A model generated the notes under the pieces. The model made no database searches. It was not told the DNA's origin and saw nothing but the letters and a program-made list of their open reading frames with translations. A stretch of 64,000 nt of DNA from Vicia villosa (Eukaryota > Streptophyta > Magnoliopsida > Fabales > Fabaceae): the NCBI RefSeq assembly GCF_029867415.1, contig NW_026706234.1, positions 1 through 64,000 of the forward strand. The letters are read 5' to 3'. Below, piece by piece: positions 20,801 to 31,527 of this stretch (its first letter is position 1; each line of letters begins with the position of its first letter). The position numbers were made by a program, and so were the translations under genes.

Positions 20801-22618
20801 CGATTCTATTTCTTTTTATATTTATTTTTGCCTTTAATTTAATTATTTATTTTTGCCTTGTTAATTTAGAATTAGGGTTTTATTTCAATATCAATGAATT
20901 AGCCATACACTCACTATTTTCTGTTTATTTCTTCCTTTTCCAATTTTTAGGGTTAGCCAGCCGGTCAAAGCTCGATTAGTCGGAAACCCTAGAAACTCAT
21001 CTTTTAAATTCTTTATTATTATTACTTATGCCAAACCCTATTGCGTTATTGGGGTTTAAGTTTATTGTTTTTTTCTTTTCCCCATCCCCATGGTTTATTC
21101 TGTATCTGCTTCGAGGTTGTATTGTATGGCCTTGAAGGCACTTAAACTGTGATAAATTATATTACTACTGCGTGGTTAGTAACTTAGGGAGTGGTAACCC
21201 TGAATTGAATTAGAATCATTTAATTACAAGATAAATTATTTTGAATCTGATCACGTGATTGTTGCACCCACACACCTTTTATGGTACCCCTCTTGTTGCC
21301 TGTTGCCTGTTGCCTTGTGTTTTTTGCAGAATAGCCATGTCCCTCGAATACGAGGATACCTCAGCAATGTTGCCCTCAGTTCATTAAAAGATCATAAGTC
21401 CCTAATGATGCTGCCTTCGATTCGCCAAATATGATCTCGTCCCTCGAAGTTGCCTACGAAGTGCTGAGGTATCCTCTGGTTTCCTAACGAAGATGGCTAT
21501 TCTGATCCTTCCCTTAGACTACCTGCCTCTCTATGGCATGGGACAGTCTTATGGCGAACGATAATTCGACGACCCTTCAACCTCCAAATCAAAGGACTTC
21601 CCTACCCTCCTATGGTATGGATAGCCCTGAAAGGCTAAAAGAACATTTTTCATCTAACCAGGTAATTTGCCCCTAATTGCTTTGCTCTGGTTTAAAATCT
21701 TTTTTTACCCTTTTCTCAAATACTTTCAAAAAGCTACGCTTATTTACAAGCTAAAGTCTTATTTCTTTTCTACACTTTTTTCTTTCAAAAGAGCAAAGCA
21801 ATTAAGAACCCATGGAAAACCATGGATGCAAAGGGTGCCTTACACCTTCCCTTTGCATAAATTACCCCCCGAACTCAGTTTTTATTTAAAAGGTTTTTCC
21901 TATTCTTTTAGCCTTTCTGATATTTTGGATAAAATAAAAGTCGGTGGCGACTCTTGCTTACCGCGACATTTCGGATAAAAGTCAGTTCACCGTATTAAAC
22001 TTCTAATCAGAACTTCTATATATAGGCGCTTGAGAGGAAATGACTATTGGGAGCATTTAATGCTTTGCGTGAATAGTATAACACTGCATTTAATGTTTCA
22101 CACTTTTGTCAACTACCTCGATCCATGCTTTTGCTGCTTTTACTGACTTTGCCTTTTGTAGCTTCTAACGTTCCTTTTGTCAGTCAGAGATTTGAGGTTA
22201 CAGCCTTTCATCTTGTACTTTCTTCAAGACTCAGATTTGTAGATAACAACGTTTGAATATCAAAGTCATCAGCTTTGGTGCAGAGCATCTTCTGTATTCT
22301 GACTTTGAAGAGCTTTGAGCGTGATACCATCAGAGCTTTAGAGCTTGTACTTCTGACTTCCATTCTTCTGATGCTTTCCAGTTCATGTTCTGATTCTGCA
22401 TGACCAATTTCTGATGTCTTGCCAGAGCATGTTCTGATGAAGCCATCCAAAACTTTCTGAGTCAGTGCTTCTGAACGCTGATTTGTGTATACTCTTTTAT
22501 ACTTTTCCTGAAATGGAAAACGTAAAGGATTAGAGTACCACATTGTCTTATACAAAATTCATACTTAATGTTATCATCAAAACTAAGAATATTGATCAGA
22601 ACATTTCTTGTTCTAACA
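17884..22618 (-). repeat. 3' LTR of copia A (split by solo LTR E)
   Basis: Plus-strand coordinates 17884-18351 and 22000-22618 together form the LTR; the gap is solo LTR E with its CTTCT duplication. Minus-strand ends are TGTTAGAACAAGAAATG and CACTCCTTCA. An 11-G run lies at 17909-17919. The LTR is clearly diverged from its partner at 45153-46215, including a deletion of about 20 bp in the partner near 45254. Confidence 0.9.
18352..21999 (+). mobile_element. Solo LTR 'E' of an Ogre-like family
   Basis: It begins TGTCATACCCCAAAATTTTCCC and ends CAGTTCACCGTATTAAA, and is flanked by CTTCT at 18347-18351 and 22000-22004 within the copia LTR. Near its end it has the Ogre-style block GGTGGCGACTC (21944-21954), preceded by the AACCCATGGAAAACCATGG stretch (21807-21825). 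A TATA-like TATATAAA is at 19537-19544. The terminal dinucleotide has decayed from CA to AA. No internal domain, PBS or PPT remains, so this is a solo LTR of 3648 bp. Short open frames inside it show no recognisable domain. Confidence 0.85.
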
Positions 22619-22632
22619 ATCTCCCCCTTTTT
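22619..22632 (-). promoter_or_regulatory. Polypurine tract of copia A
   Basis: On the minus strand AAAAAGGGGGAGAT lies immediately before the 3' LTR, where plus-strand DNA synthesis is primed. Confidence 0.85.
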
Positions 22633-23416
22633 GATGATGACAAAAACATACAAAATTGATATTAATTTGTATCCAGAATATCAGATGAACAAAGACAATT
22701 TCACAGATATAGCATAAGCATATAATTTAGAGTGTGTGAATATGTCTCCCCATGAGATTAACAATCCCCCCTGAAATTAATACTAGAAGAATTTATAAAT
22801 AAAAGACTTCCCTGAGTATTTTTCCATTTCAATTGAGACTTTCACGTTGAACTAGAACTTCAGAACATTCAAAGCTTCTCTTCAGAGCTTCCATTGGACA
22901 GCTTCAGAGCTTTGAATTTCTCTTTGTGATCACTTGAATCAGAGCTCTATATTTTCAGTCTTCTATGTATCTGAGCCATCAGATCTTGAGACTTCTTGTA
23001 TCATAGCTTCTGGTTTAACAAAGCAATGTTTGCTTCTGATCTTGAAGGTTCAGAGCACTAAGATTTGCTTCAATTATTTAAGATCTTTTGAATTGCTTTT
23101 CCCCATGTATTTGCTTCTCATATTGAGCTTGTCCAGAATATCACATTCCTGCAAAAACTATCAAAGACAGAAACTTGCAAATAATTGTTAGGAATGTTGA
23201 GACTTAAGCCTAGCAACTGATATTATAAATCAATACAATTATCACGTTTCTTCCCCTTTTTGTCATAACATCAAAAAGCATAAAAGATTCAGATGAAAGA
23301 CACACAGAGTGAAGAAAGAAAAAAATATTTCATTGATATTAATCAGGAGACTATAAAAGCAGATGCAAGCAAACATATGTAGAAACAAAGAAAAACTAAC
23401 TAAGACACAAGATAGA
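22633..23416 (-). other. Copia A 3' untranslated region
   Basis: Non-coding stretch between the third ORF and the PPT, rich in TCAGA/TTCTGA words. A secondary pyrimidine-rich CTTCCCCTTTTTGTCATAAC stretch at 23250-23270 is shared with copia B at about 26334-26354 and may be a former or second PPT. Confidence 0.6.
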
Positions 23417-24389
23417 CTACGACTGGTTAAACCTAGAGGCTAAGGCGGCCAGAAGGTTCTTAATCTCAGAGGTGTCTTCACCTTGCTTCTTGGAGGTTTC
23501 TTCTTGAGTTTTCATCCAAGTTCTGAACTCTGCATTGGTGTCATCTTGCTTATCCAGACGACTAGCTAAAGTAGCTTGATTCTGTTGGAGTTCCTTCAAC
23601 GTGTTCAGCAGAACAGAGGAACCAGCAGAAGAAGCATCAAAACTGTTGTCCAGAGCAGGATGAGCAGCATCAGCTTCAACCATTGTCACATCTTCCATAT
23701 TTTCCTCAACAGAAGACTCTTTGAACACAGGAATTTCAGGTTCTGGAGGATACTCAACTTCTGGGTAAACCATGTTAGGGGCCTTCTCCAGAGGGTTTTC
23801 CCTGAACCAGTTAAACAACATCTGAAAATCTCCAGTCAGAACCTTGTATGGATGTGGCTTCCACACAACAATTGCTAGAGGATTTTCTTCTTCCAACTCA
23901 TCAACAAACTGCTTCTCTTCCAGAGGCTTCCAGCTGGTGATAGGATGATAGTACTTTCCATCATCATACTCCAAACAGAGTCCAGCAGAACCAGGAGCAG
24001 CAACCAAACAATCTTTCTGGAGGTCCAGAAATTCTGCCTGTATTTCCTTACCAAAAGCTCTCCAGAGCTTCCCAGCAGCTACATGATCCAGCTTGGAGTC
24101 ATGAGCAACCTTCAGAGCATCTAACCCTGTCCGTACCTTATACTTTAGTAATTCAAAACGAATATCAACAGAGGGTTTGGGAGGGTTGATTTTGAGATGG
24201 GTGATAGGAGAGTCTGGGTTAAGAATAAAGTAAGGTTCAGGTTCTCTAGAGAACAAAGCAGAGGTGGTAGAAGAGGATAGAGAGGATGATGAATCTGCCG
24301 TGGAGGTAGATGAAGGGTCATTTATGGGTGAGATTGCAGAAGGAATGGAGGAGGTTGGTTGATTTGTGGAGAATAAATTTTTAGATGGA
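23417..24389 (-). pseudogene. Third ORF of copia A, C-terminal part
   Basis: About 325 codons open on the minus strand, from the copia B insertion site to a stop at 23417. The start is not native: upstream codons come from the LTR of B, and the true N-terminal part is at 34561-35960. The product has a Ser/Thr-rich linker, a region with REPEPYFILNPDSPIT and VLTGDFQMLFNWFRENP, acidic spacers, and a C-terminal heptad-rich segment (LLNTLKELQQNQATLASRL). It is clearly homologous to the C-terminal third of the ORF in copia B. No transmembrane segment or signal peptide is evident. The function is unknown. Confidence 0.8.
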
Positions 24390-24394
24390 ATAGT

Positions 24395-25529
24395 TGAAGG
24401 ATAGAAAAACACTTAGAAAGGGGGGGTTTGAATAAGTGTGACTTTAAAAACTCTTAAGATAAAAACAATGAACACAATATTTTTATCCTGGTTCGTTGTT
24501 AACAAAACTACTCCAGTCCACCCCTTTAGAGTGATTTACCTCACCTGAGGATTTAATCCACTAATCAATCTTGATTACAATGGTATTCCACTTAGATACC
24601 CTCTAAGTCTTCTAGAGTATTCTGATCACAACCTGATCACTCTAGGAACACAATGCTTAGATACCCTCTAAGACTTTCTAGAGAATCCGATCACAACTTG
24701 ATCTCCTCTAGTTCTTTACAAATGAATGTAAACAAATTCTTACAAGAGTTATACAATGCTTCTTAAAAAGCTATAATCACAACTGTGATATTTCTCTTAA
24801 AGTTTAAGCTTAATCTCACTAAGATATTACAACAGTAATGAAGTGAGGTTGAAGATGAAGTTTGAGAGCTTTTGAATTTGACAGCGTTTCTGTATGTTTG
24901 CGCAAAGTGTTGTCTTCAGCTTCTCATCAGAACTTCTATTTATAGGCGTTTGAGAAGATGACCGTTGGGAGCATTTAATGCGTTGCGTGATCCGTACAGC
25001 ATTGCATTTAATGTTTCACTCTTTTGTCAACTATCTCGAGCATTGCTTTTCCTGCTTTAACTGACTTTGCCTTTACTAGCTTCTAACGTTCCTTTTGTCA
25101 GTCAGCGTAGCCTGCCATCTTGTACTTGCTTCTGATATGATCTTTGTAGATACAACGTTTGAATATATCAGAGTCATTAGCAGCTTGGTGCAGAGCATCT
25201 TCTTGTCTTCTGACCTTGAAGTGCTTCTAGCGTGATACCATGAGAACTTCAGTGCCTCTGCTTCTGATCTCAAATTCTTCTGATGCTTCAATAGACCATG
25301 TTCTGATTCTGCTTGACCATCTTCTGATGTCTTGCCAGAGCATGTTCTGATGTTGCATGCTGAACCTTCTGAGTCAGTGCTTCTTGCGCTGATTTTGTGC
25401 ATACTCTTTATATATTTCCTGAAATGGAAATTGCATAGGATTAGAGTACCACATTGTCTCAAGCAAAATTCATATACATTGTTATCATCAAAACTAAGAA
25501 TATTGATCAGAACAATTCTTGTTCTAACA
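24395..25529 (-). repeat. 3' LTR of copia B
   Basis: 1135 bp, with minus-strand ends TGTTAGAACAAGAATTG and TATCCTTCA. A TATA box (minus CTATAAATAG) is at 24936-24945 and a 7-G run at 24420-24426. Confidence 0.93.
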
Positions 25530-25543
25530 ATCTCCCCCTTTTT
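25530..25543 (-). promoter_or_regulatory. Polypurine tract of copia B
   Basis: Minus-strand AAAAAGGGGGAGAT adjoins the 3' LTR. Three further GGGGGAGAT-type stretches follow within 180 bp (25655-25703), so the PPT motif is reiterated. Confidence 0.85.
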
Positions 25544-26505
25544 GATGATGACAAAAACATATATAAATGATATGAATTTGCAATCAGAATATCAAACGGC
25601 TAAAGACAATTACACAGTTATAGCATAAGTATATAAACATTGTGTGTGAATATATCTCCCCCTGAGATTAACAATCTCCCCCTGAGATGAATAATCTCCC
25701 CCTAAAATAAATACTGGAAGAAATTTAATAATAAAGGACTTCCCTGAGTATTTTCCATTTCAGATGAGACGTTCACATTTGCTTAAATCTTCAAAATATT
25801 CAGAGCTTCTGCTTCTTTCTTCCATAGGACATCTTCAGAGCTTTAAATTTCTTCTTGAATCATTGCATGCTAGATTGTATCAGAACATTGTTGAATGTAC
25901 CAGAGCATCATCAGAGCATCTCTACATCCTGAAATGTTTCAGAACAAACTAAACGACAAAAGTCAGAGCATGAATGAATCAGAACATAAGATATGTATCA
26001 GAGCATATAGTATGTGTCAGAATCACATAAAATGCATCAGAACATATAAGGGATAAGAATGTGTTAGAGCATATTCTGCCACGAGAATATCAGACATTCT
26101 TCCTTCTTGCTTCTGATCTTGAAGCTTCATAGTGCTAAGCTTGCTTCAAATTCCATGAGCATGTTTCTATATAGAATTGCTTTTCCCCATGTCTTTGCTT
26201 CTCATGTTGAGCTTTTTTAAAATGTCTTCAATCCTGCAAAAAATCTCAAGGACATAGAACTTGCAAATTCTGTTAGAAATGTGGAGACTTACTCCTAGCA
26301 ACTGATTAATTAATCAAATCATTTATCACATTTTCTCCCCCTTTTTGTCATAACATCAAAAAGCATAAAAGATTTAGATGAAAAAACAAATAAAATGAGA
26401 GAAGATAAAGATTCATTGATTGATCAAAACGTATCAGAAGATACAGAAGATGCAAGAGAAACAGATGCAAGAACAAAAGAAACAACTAAGACCAAAAGAC
26501 TACGA
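25544..26505 (-). other. Copia B 3' untranslated region
   Basis: No long open frame on the element's strand. It contains reiterated CTCCCCCTGAGAT blocks (25655-25703) and an array of (A/G)TCAGAACAT or CAGAGCAT words from about 25875 to 26075. A CTCCCCCTTTTTGTCATAAC stretch at 26335-26354 matches copia A. Confidence 0.65.
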
Positions 26506-29500
26506 TTAGCCTATCTTAGAAACTATTCTAGCCAGAAGGTCGTGAATCTCAGAGGTGCTTTCAGTCTGCTTCTTCATGAAGGTTCTGAACTCTTCATGTG
26601 CTTCATCATGCTTATCCAAGCGAGAATCTAGAACATCTTGATTATGTTGAAGGGCCTTGATAACGTTCACCAGAATGGAGGGTTCAGCAGAAGAAGATGC
26701 ACAGCTATCATTCAGAGGGATATCATTACCAGCAGCATCATCCAATGTGAGAACATCTTCTTGAGTTTCCTGAACAGGACTTTTCTCAGAAGGATGATTC
26801 TCAGCATCTTCCATCTCAACATCAGAGTCTAACTCAGAAGCATCTTCAACATATTCTGGATCAGGGATCTCAGAATCTTCATTCTCTAGAGCTTGAAGAA
26901 TCTCAGCCAGATTCTTTGGAGGAATGGGAGCAGCAACTTTTGAAGGGTAGACAACTTCAGGAATGACCATGTTAGGTGCCTTCTTAGAAGGATTAACCCT
27001 AAGCCAGTTGAATAACCATTGAAAATCTCCAGTCAAAACAGAATATTGAAGGATATCAATATCAATTGAAGGATATTGAGGCTTCCATACAACAATATCC
27101 CAAGAATGTGCTTCTTGTTCAGCTGCAGGAACTTCTACCAGTTCATCAACAAAGGTTTTCTCCTCAAAGCAATACCTGCCTCCAAGAGGACTATGCCAGA
27201 AGTCTTCATAGGATCTTAGGAATCCAAGATGACCAGGAGCTTCTGCTATGCATTCCTTCTGAAGCTTTAGAAACTTATAGTCCATTTTCCTTCTGAAGAT
27301 CCTCCAAAGATGTCTTAATTCAACATCATCCATCCTGGCATGATGTGCTGCCTTCAACGTCTCTAAACCTGTTTGCATTCTCAGATTTAATACTTCAAAA
27401 CATACACCAACAGAAAATTCCCGACGGGATTTGAGTCTGGTGACAGCAAAATCTGGTTTTAGAAAGAAGTAGGGTTGAGGTTCTCTATCGAGACAGAGAG
27501 AGGATTCTGCTTCATTCTCAGAGTCTAACACAACCAGCTCAGGTTCAGGACGGGGCTTTGGTGTGTAGTTGCAGTCACAAAGCAATTGTTCATGTGACTC
27601 AGAATTTGGAATGTCAGAAAAGGAAGGATTATTTTGAGTGGGGGAAGAAATGGGTTCATAGTTAGCATGAGGAGGAGGTTGAGAAGTCGAGATATATGAA
27701 TGAGGAGGAAAACGGGTTTGAAGGGGTTGGATATCAAGAACAAGAGTTTCAAGGGGATGGTTAGAAACATTGTTGGTTATGGGTGAAGGAGGAGGGGTAA
27801 GAACATTGGTAAAGGGAGAAGAAGGAGGGGTGAGAACATTGGTGTGTTGGGGTGATTCTGTTGGGGCTGTTTCTGGTTGATTTTCTGGTTGAGGGGTAAC
27901 CAGAACTTCTGTTGGTACAGGTTCTGAAATTAAAACAGAGACAGATACAGGTTCAGAGATATGTATACCTTTGGATATCTTCTGAGATCCTTCAGAATCA
28001 TCTTCCAGCCTTTTTCTCTTCTTCTTCTCATAGACTGATTTTAACTTGCCTAGAGCAATTTCTCTCTTTCTGGTAGTTTCCTTCAGTTGCTCTTCCTTAT
28101 TCAGCTCTTCATGAAACACTTCTTCTACTTGCTGATTCACAGCTTCTAGAAAATTTTCTTCTTCAACAATAACTTCCTTTTTCTTTTTATTTTTCTTCCT
28201 CTTCTTCTTTTCAACTTCCTTCTCATCCCCTGCTTTCTTAGACTTTCTCTTCTTCTTCTTTTTCTCAGCAGCTTCTTTTTCAATATTTTCAACTAAAACA
28301 TCTTGATTTTCTTCAGCAGCAACTTCTTGATTTCCTTCAACTTCAGCTTCTTCCAAAACAACATTCTCATCACCTTCTGCAGCAGCTTCTTCTAGAGTTT
28401 CCTTCTCCTTGATGACAGAAGGACGATCAAACTTGCACTTTGTCCTTCTTTCTTTGTTGACAACAACTACTTGAGCTGCTTCTGAAACATCTTCTGAGAC
28501 TGGAGGCCGGGAGGTAAAGGCTTTCTTACGACTGACTCCACCAGGAGCATCATTTGCACCATCTTCCTTGAGAGTGTTAAGATAGTGAACCTTAACTTCT
28601 GGCAACTCACTTCTGAAAAACGTTTCGAACTCAGCAAGAACAGGACTTCTTCTGCTTCTTGCCCCAGGGAGAGGTTGAGGAACGTTTCTAACAACTTGAA
28701 TAAGATTCATCTTTCTCAAGGTGTTGGCGTTTAAGAAACTTCCTGTAGCAATAACAGGATCCTTGACAATTCCTTGGGTTTCCAAATCTTCAATAGTCTT
28801 GGTATGAACCAGAAGATTGCTAATGATTCTTCCAAAAGGAATAATATTTCTTTTCTTCGTTCTGAACGCATTCCTGGAATCCTTTACAGCATGCCACATG
28901 TGATTGAAAATGATGTAAATGATATCAACCTTCTTCTGAGTACCAATGCAGTAGATAATGTATTGTTGCTCTTTGTTGACAAAGTTTGGAGAATGGGTTG
29001 CTTTTCTGTGATAGAAACACCCTAGAGAAAATCTTGGTCCAGACTTTGTAAATTTCCTTCATATCTTTGACGTCATTTGTTTTCTTCACATCTGTGTATA
29101 GTTCAGTCAAAACAGCATCCCAATCCATTCTTTGATCAGATTCAAAGACACCAACAGGGTTTCTCAAATCGAACATCATTCTCAGAATGTTCTCAGTGAT
29201 GACAACCATTCTTCCATGAACAAAAGATATGATTGCTTTAGGAGAAACAACAGCATGAACCCAAAATTCTTTTACCAGTTCTGGATAAACTGGTCCACAA
29301 AACTCAGAGAATAATGAAGTCCATCCTTGAAAGAGCATGTTATTTTTGAGACGGAACTCATGTTCTTCCAGGCTGTCGAAATCAACAATTAACTCACAAA
29401 TCACTTATAACTCATTCCTCGGAATCAAGCAAGTGATTACTGGAACAATCTGTTGTTCTTCTCCTTGTTGACGTTGCTGAGAAGAGGAACCAACAACTTG

Positions 29501-29518
29501 CGATGAAGAAGCAGCCAT
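26506..29518 (-). pseudogene. Third ORF of copia B: about 1000-codon accessory protein of unknown function
   Basis: The likely start is the ATG at 29518 (MAASSSQVV), matched by MASSSNNQ at 35960 in copia A. The frame has one TAA at 29405-29407 and one frameshift near 29000, then 797 open codons to 26506. The N-terminal region (CELIVDFDSLEEHEF, GPVYPELVKEFWVHA) resembles the domain databases call a putative plant transposon protein. Counting from the MWHAV at 28899, residues about 212-242 are a lysine-rich NLS-like tract, 330-430 are proline-rich, and about 735-797 form a predicted coiled coil. There is no signal peptide or membrane segment, so an envelope role is doubtful. Upstream is a promoter-like region. 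Confidence 0.8.
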
Positions 29519-29639
29519 TTGAGCACAACTGAGATTACTGATTTTCTTCTTGGGTTTGTGTTTAGGGTTAGAGAAAAGAGCAAACAAGTTGCAAAAATGC
29601 ATGCAAGAAGATAGAGAATGAGAGCAAAAAAAAGATAAA

Positions 29640-29870
29640 CGTTATGATTTGAAATGAATATATAGAGGCGGATTTGAAAAAGAATGCAATGAATTTATGA
29701 GAGTGAACAGTTACAAAATCAATTGAAATCAAATGCATTAAATGATGAGTGACGTTAGGTGAGAGAACATGATATTTGAAATGATTCGCACAGTTACCTA
29801 GGGCGGCGTCCCATAAGTTTCACGCACGCTTTTACCTATCGTGTGAACACGTGTTCACCATCAGAAAGCT
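29640..29870 (-). promoter_or_regulatory. Promoter-like region before the third ORF of copia B
   Basis: On the element's strand a 16-bp palindrome GTGAACACGTGTTCAC (29843-29858, with the G-box core CACGTG) is followed about 180 bp downstream by a TATA-like CTATATATT (29657-29665), and about 140 bp further by the ATG at 29518. Copia A has the same order and spacing (36272-36277, 36087-36094, 35960). A block near 29792-29814 (GTTACCTAGGGCGGCGTCCCAT) is also shared with A (36219-36240, one or two differences). Promoter activity is inference. Confidence 0.5.
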
Positions 29871-29940
29871 CTTGGTGACAGCTGTTTTACATAGAATTTG
29901 CTTCTGATGAAAGGTAGAACTTTTCATCTTCTGATTCTGA

Positions 29941-31527
29941 TCAAGTATTCTGACTACCATTCTTTAGAAAGGATCTAGTTCTGATAGGATCATCCTTCTT
30001 TCCAAGAATGACATCTTCTGAGTGAGCAGAAGTGAGTCTAGAAGATCTTCTGACTGTTGGCTCTTCAGAAATTCTGAGATCCTCTAAAGATGCAGCAACT
30101 TGATCTTCTGATCCTTTGCTTCTGAGATCTTTAGCTTCTGATACTTTGCTTCTTGGTTCTTCAGCTTCTGATATATCAATATCTAAATCTGCAAAATTCT
30201 CAAACTGCTTTGGCTTTTCAAGACCAACCTTATCATCAAATCTGATATTGATTGATTCTTCTACAACCAATGTTTCAGTATTGTATACTCTGTAGCCTTT
30301 AGAGCGTTCAGAATATCCAAGAAGGAAACACTTCTGTGCCTTAGAATCAAACTTACCAAGATGATCTTTAGTATTCAGAATGAAACAAACACATCCAAAA
30401 GGATGAAAATATGAAATGTTGGGCTTTCTGTTCTTCCACAATTCATAAGGAGTCTTATTTAGAATAGGTCTTATAGAGATTCTATTCTGAATATAACATG
30501 CAGTATTTATTGCTTTCGCCCAGAAATGCTTAGCCATATTGGTTTCATTGATCATGGTTCTGGCCATTTCTTGTAGAGTCTTATTCTTTCGCTCTACAAC
30601 TCCATTTTGCTGTGGAGTTCTAGGGCAAGAGAAATCATGGGCACTACCATTTTCTTTGAAGAACTCCTCAAAGAATCTGTTCTCAAATTCGCCACCATGA
30701 TCACTTCTGACCTTTATGATTTTGCACTCCTTCTCAGATTGAATCTGAGTGCAGAATTCAAAGAACACTGAATGAGACCCATCCTTGTGTTTTAAGAACT
30801 TTACCCATGTCCAGCGGCTATAATCATATACGATGACTAATCCATATTTCTTCCCTTTGACAGATGCTGTTTTGACTGGTCCAAACAGATCAATGTGCAG
30901 AAGTTCTAGCGGCCTAGAGGAAGAGACAACATTCTTAGATTTGAATGTAGGTTTGGAGAACTTGCCCTTCTGACATGCTTCGCAAAGAGCATCTGATTTG
31001 TATTTCAGATTTGGGAGTCCTCTGACCAGATTTAGTTTGTTAATCTGAGAAATCTTTCTCAAACTAGCATGGCCTAATCTTCTGTGCCAGACCCATTGCT
31101 CTTCACTAACAGACATAAGGCAAGTCACCTTCTGCTTCTCAAGATCAGAAAGATCAATCTTATAAATGTTGTTCTTTCTCTTGCCTGTAAATAGGATTGA
31201 GCCATCCTTCTAACTTACAGCCTTACAAGACTTTTGATTAAAGATTATGTCATAACCATTGTCACTTAATTGACTTATGGATAATAAGTTATGCGCTAAT
31301 CCTTCTACAAGAAGTACATTAGATATGGAAGGAGAGTTACCAGTACTTATGGTTCCAGAGCCAATAATCTTGCCCTTCTGATCTCCTCCAAACTTGACTT
31401 CTCCATCAGACTTAAGCACCAGGTCTTGGAACATAGACCTTTTTCTCGTCATGTGTCGCGAGCACCCAGAGTCGAGGTACCATGACATGTTGTGCTTTGT
31501 CTTCTTTGCTGCCAAGGATATCTGCAA
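29941..31527 (-). pseudogene. Copia B pol: protease and integrase, RT/RNase H deleted
   Basis: The minus-strand frame carries the protease motif YLDSGCSRHMT (near 31470), a GAG-pre-integrase HHCC zinc region (WHRRLGHASL ... LCEACQKGKF), and the integrase core with the D,D,E triad visible in LHIDLFGP, RSDHGGEF and NGVVERKN. One in-frame stop lies at about 31210 between protease and integrase. The frame ends at 29941 in the region that should lead into RT; no RT or RNase H coding follows, and the promoter-like spacer of the third ORF begins instead. The deletion removed roughly 1.8 kb by comparison with ordinary copia pol. Confidence 0.9.

Noticed and set aside
26506..29518. Calling the copia third ORF an envelope gene
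   Set aside because: No signal peptide, transmembrane segment or fusion-peptide-like stretch is visible; the basic tract and coiled coil fit a nuclear or structural protein better.
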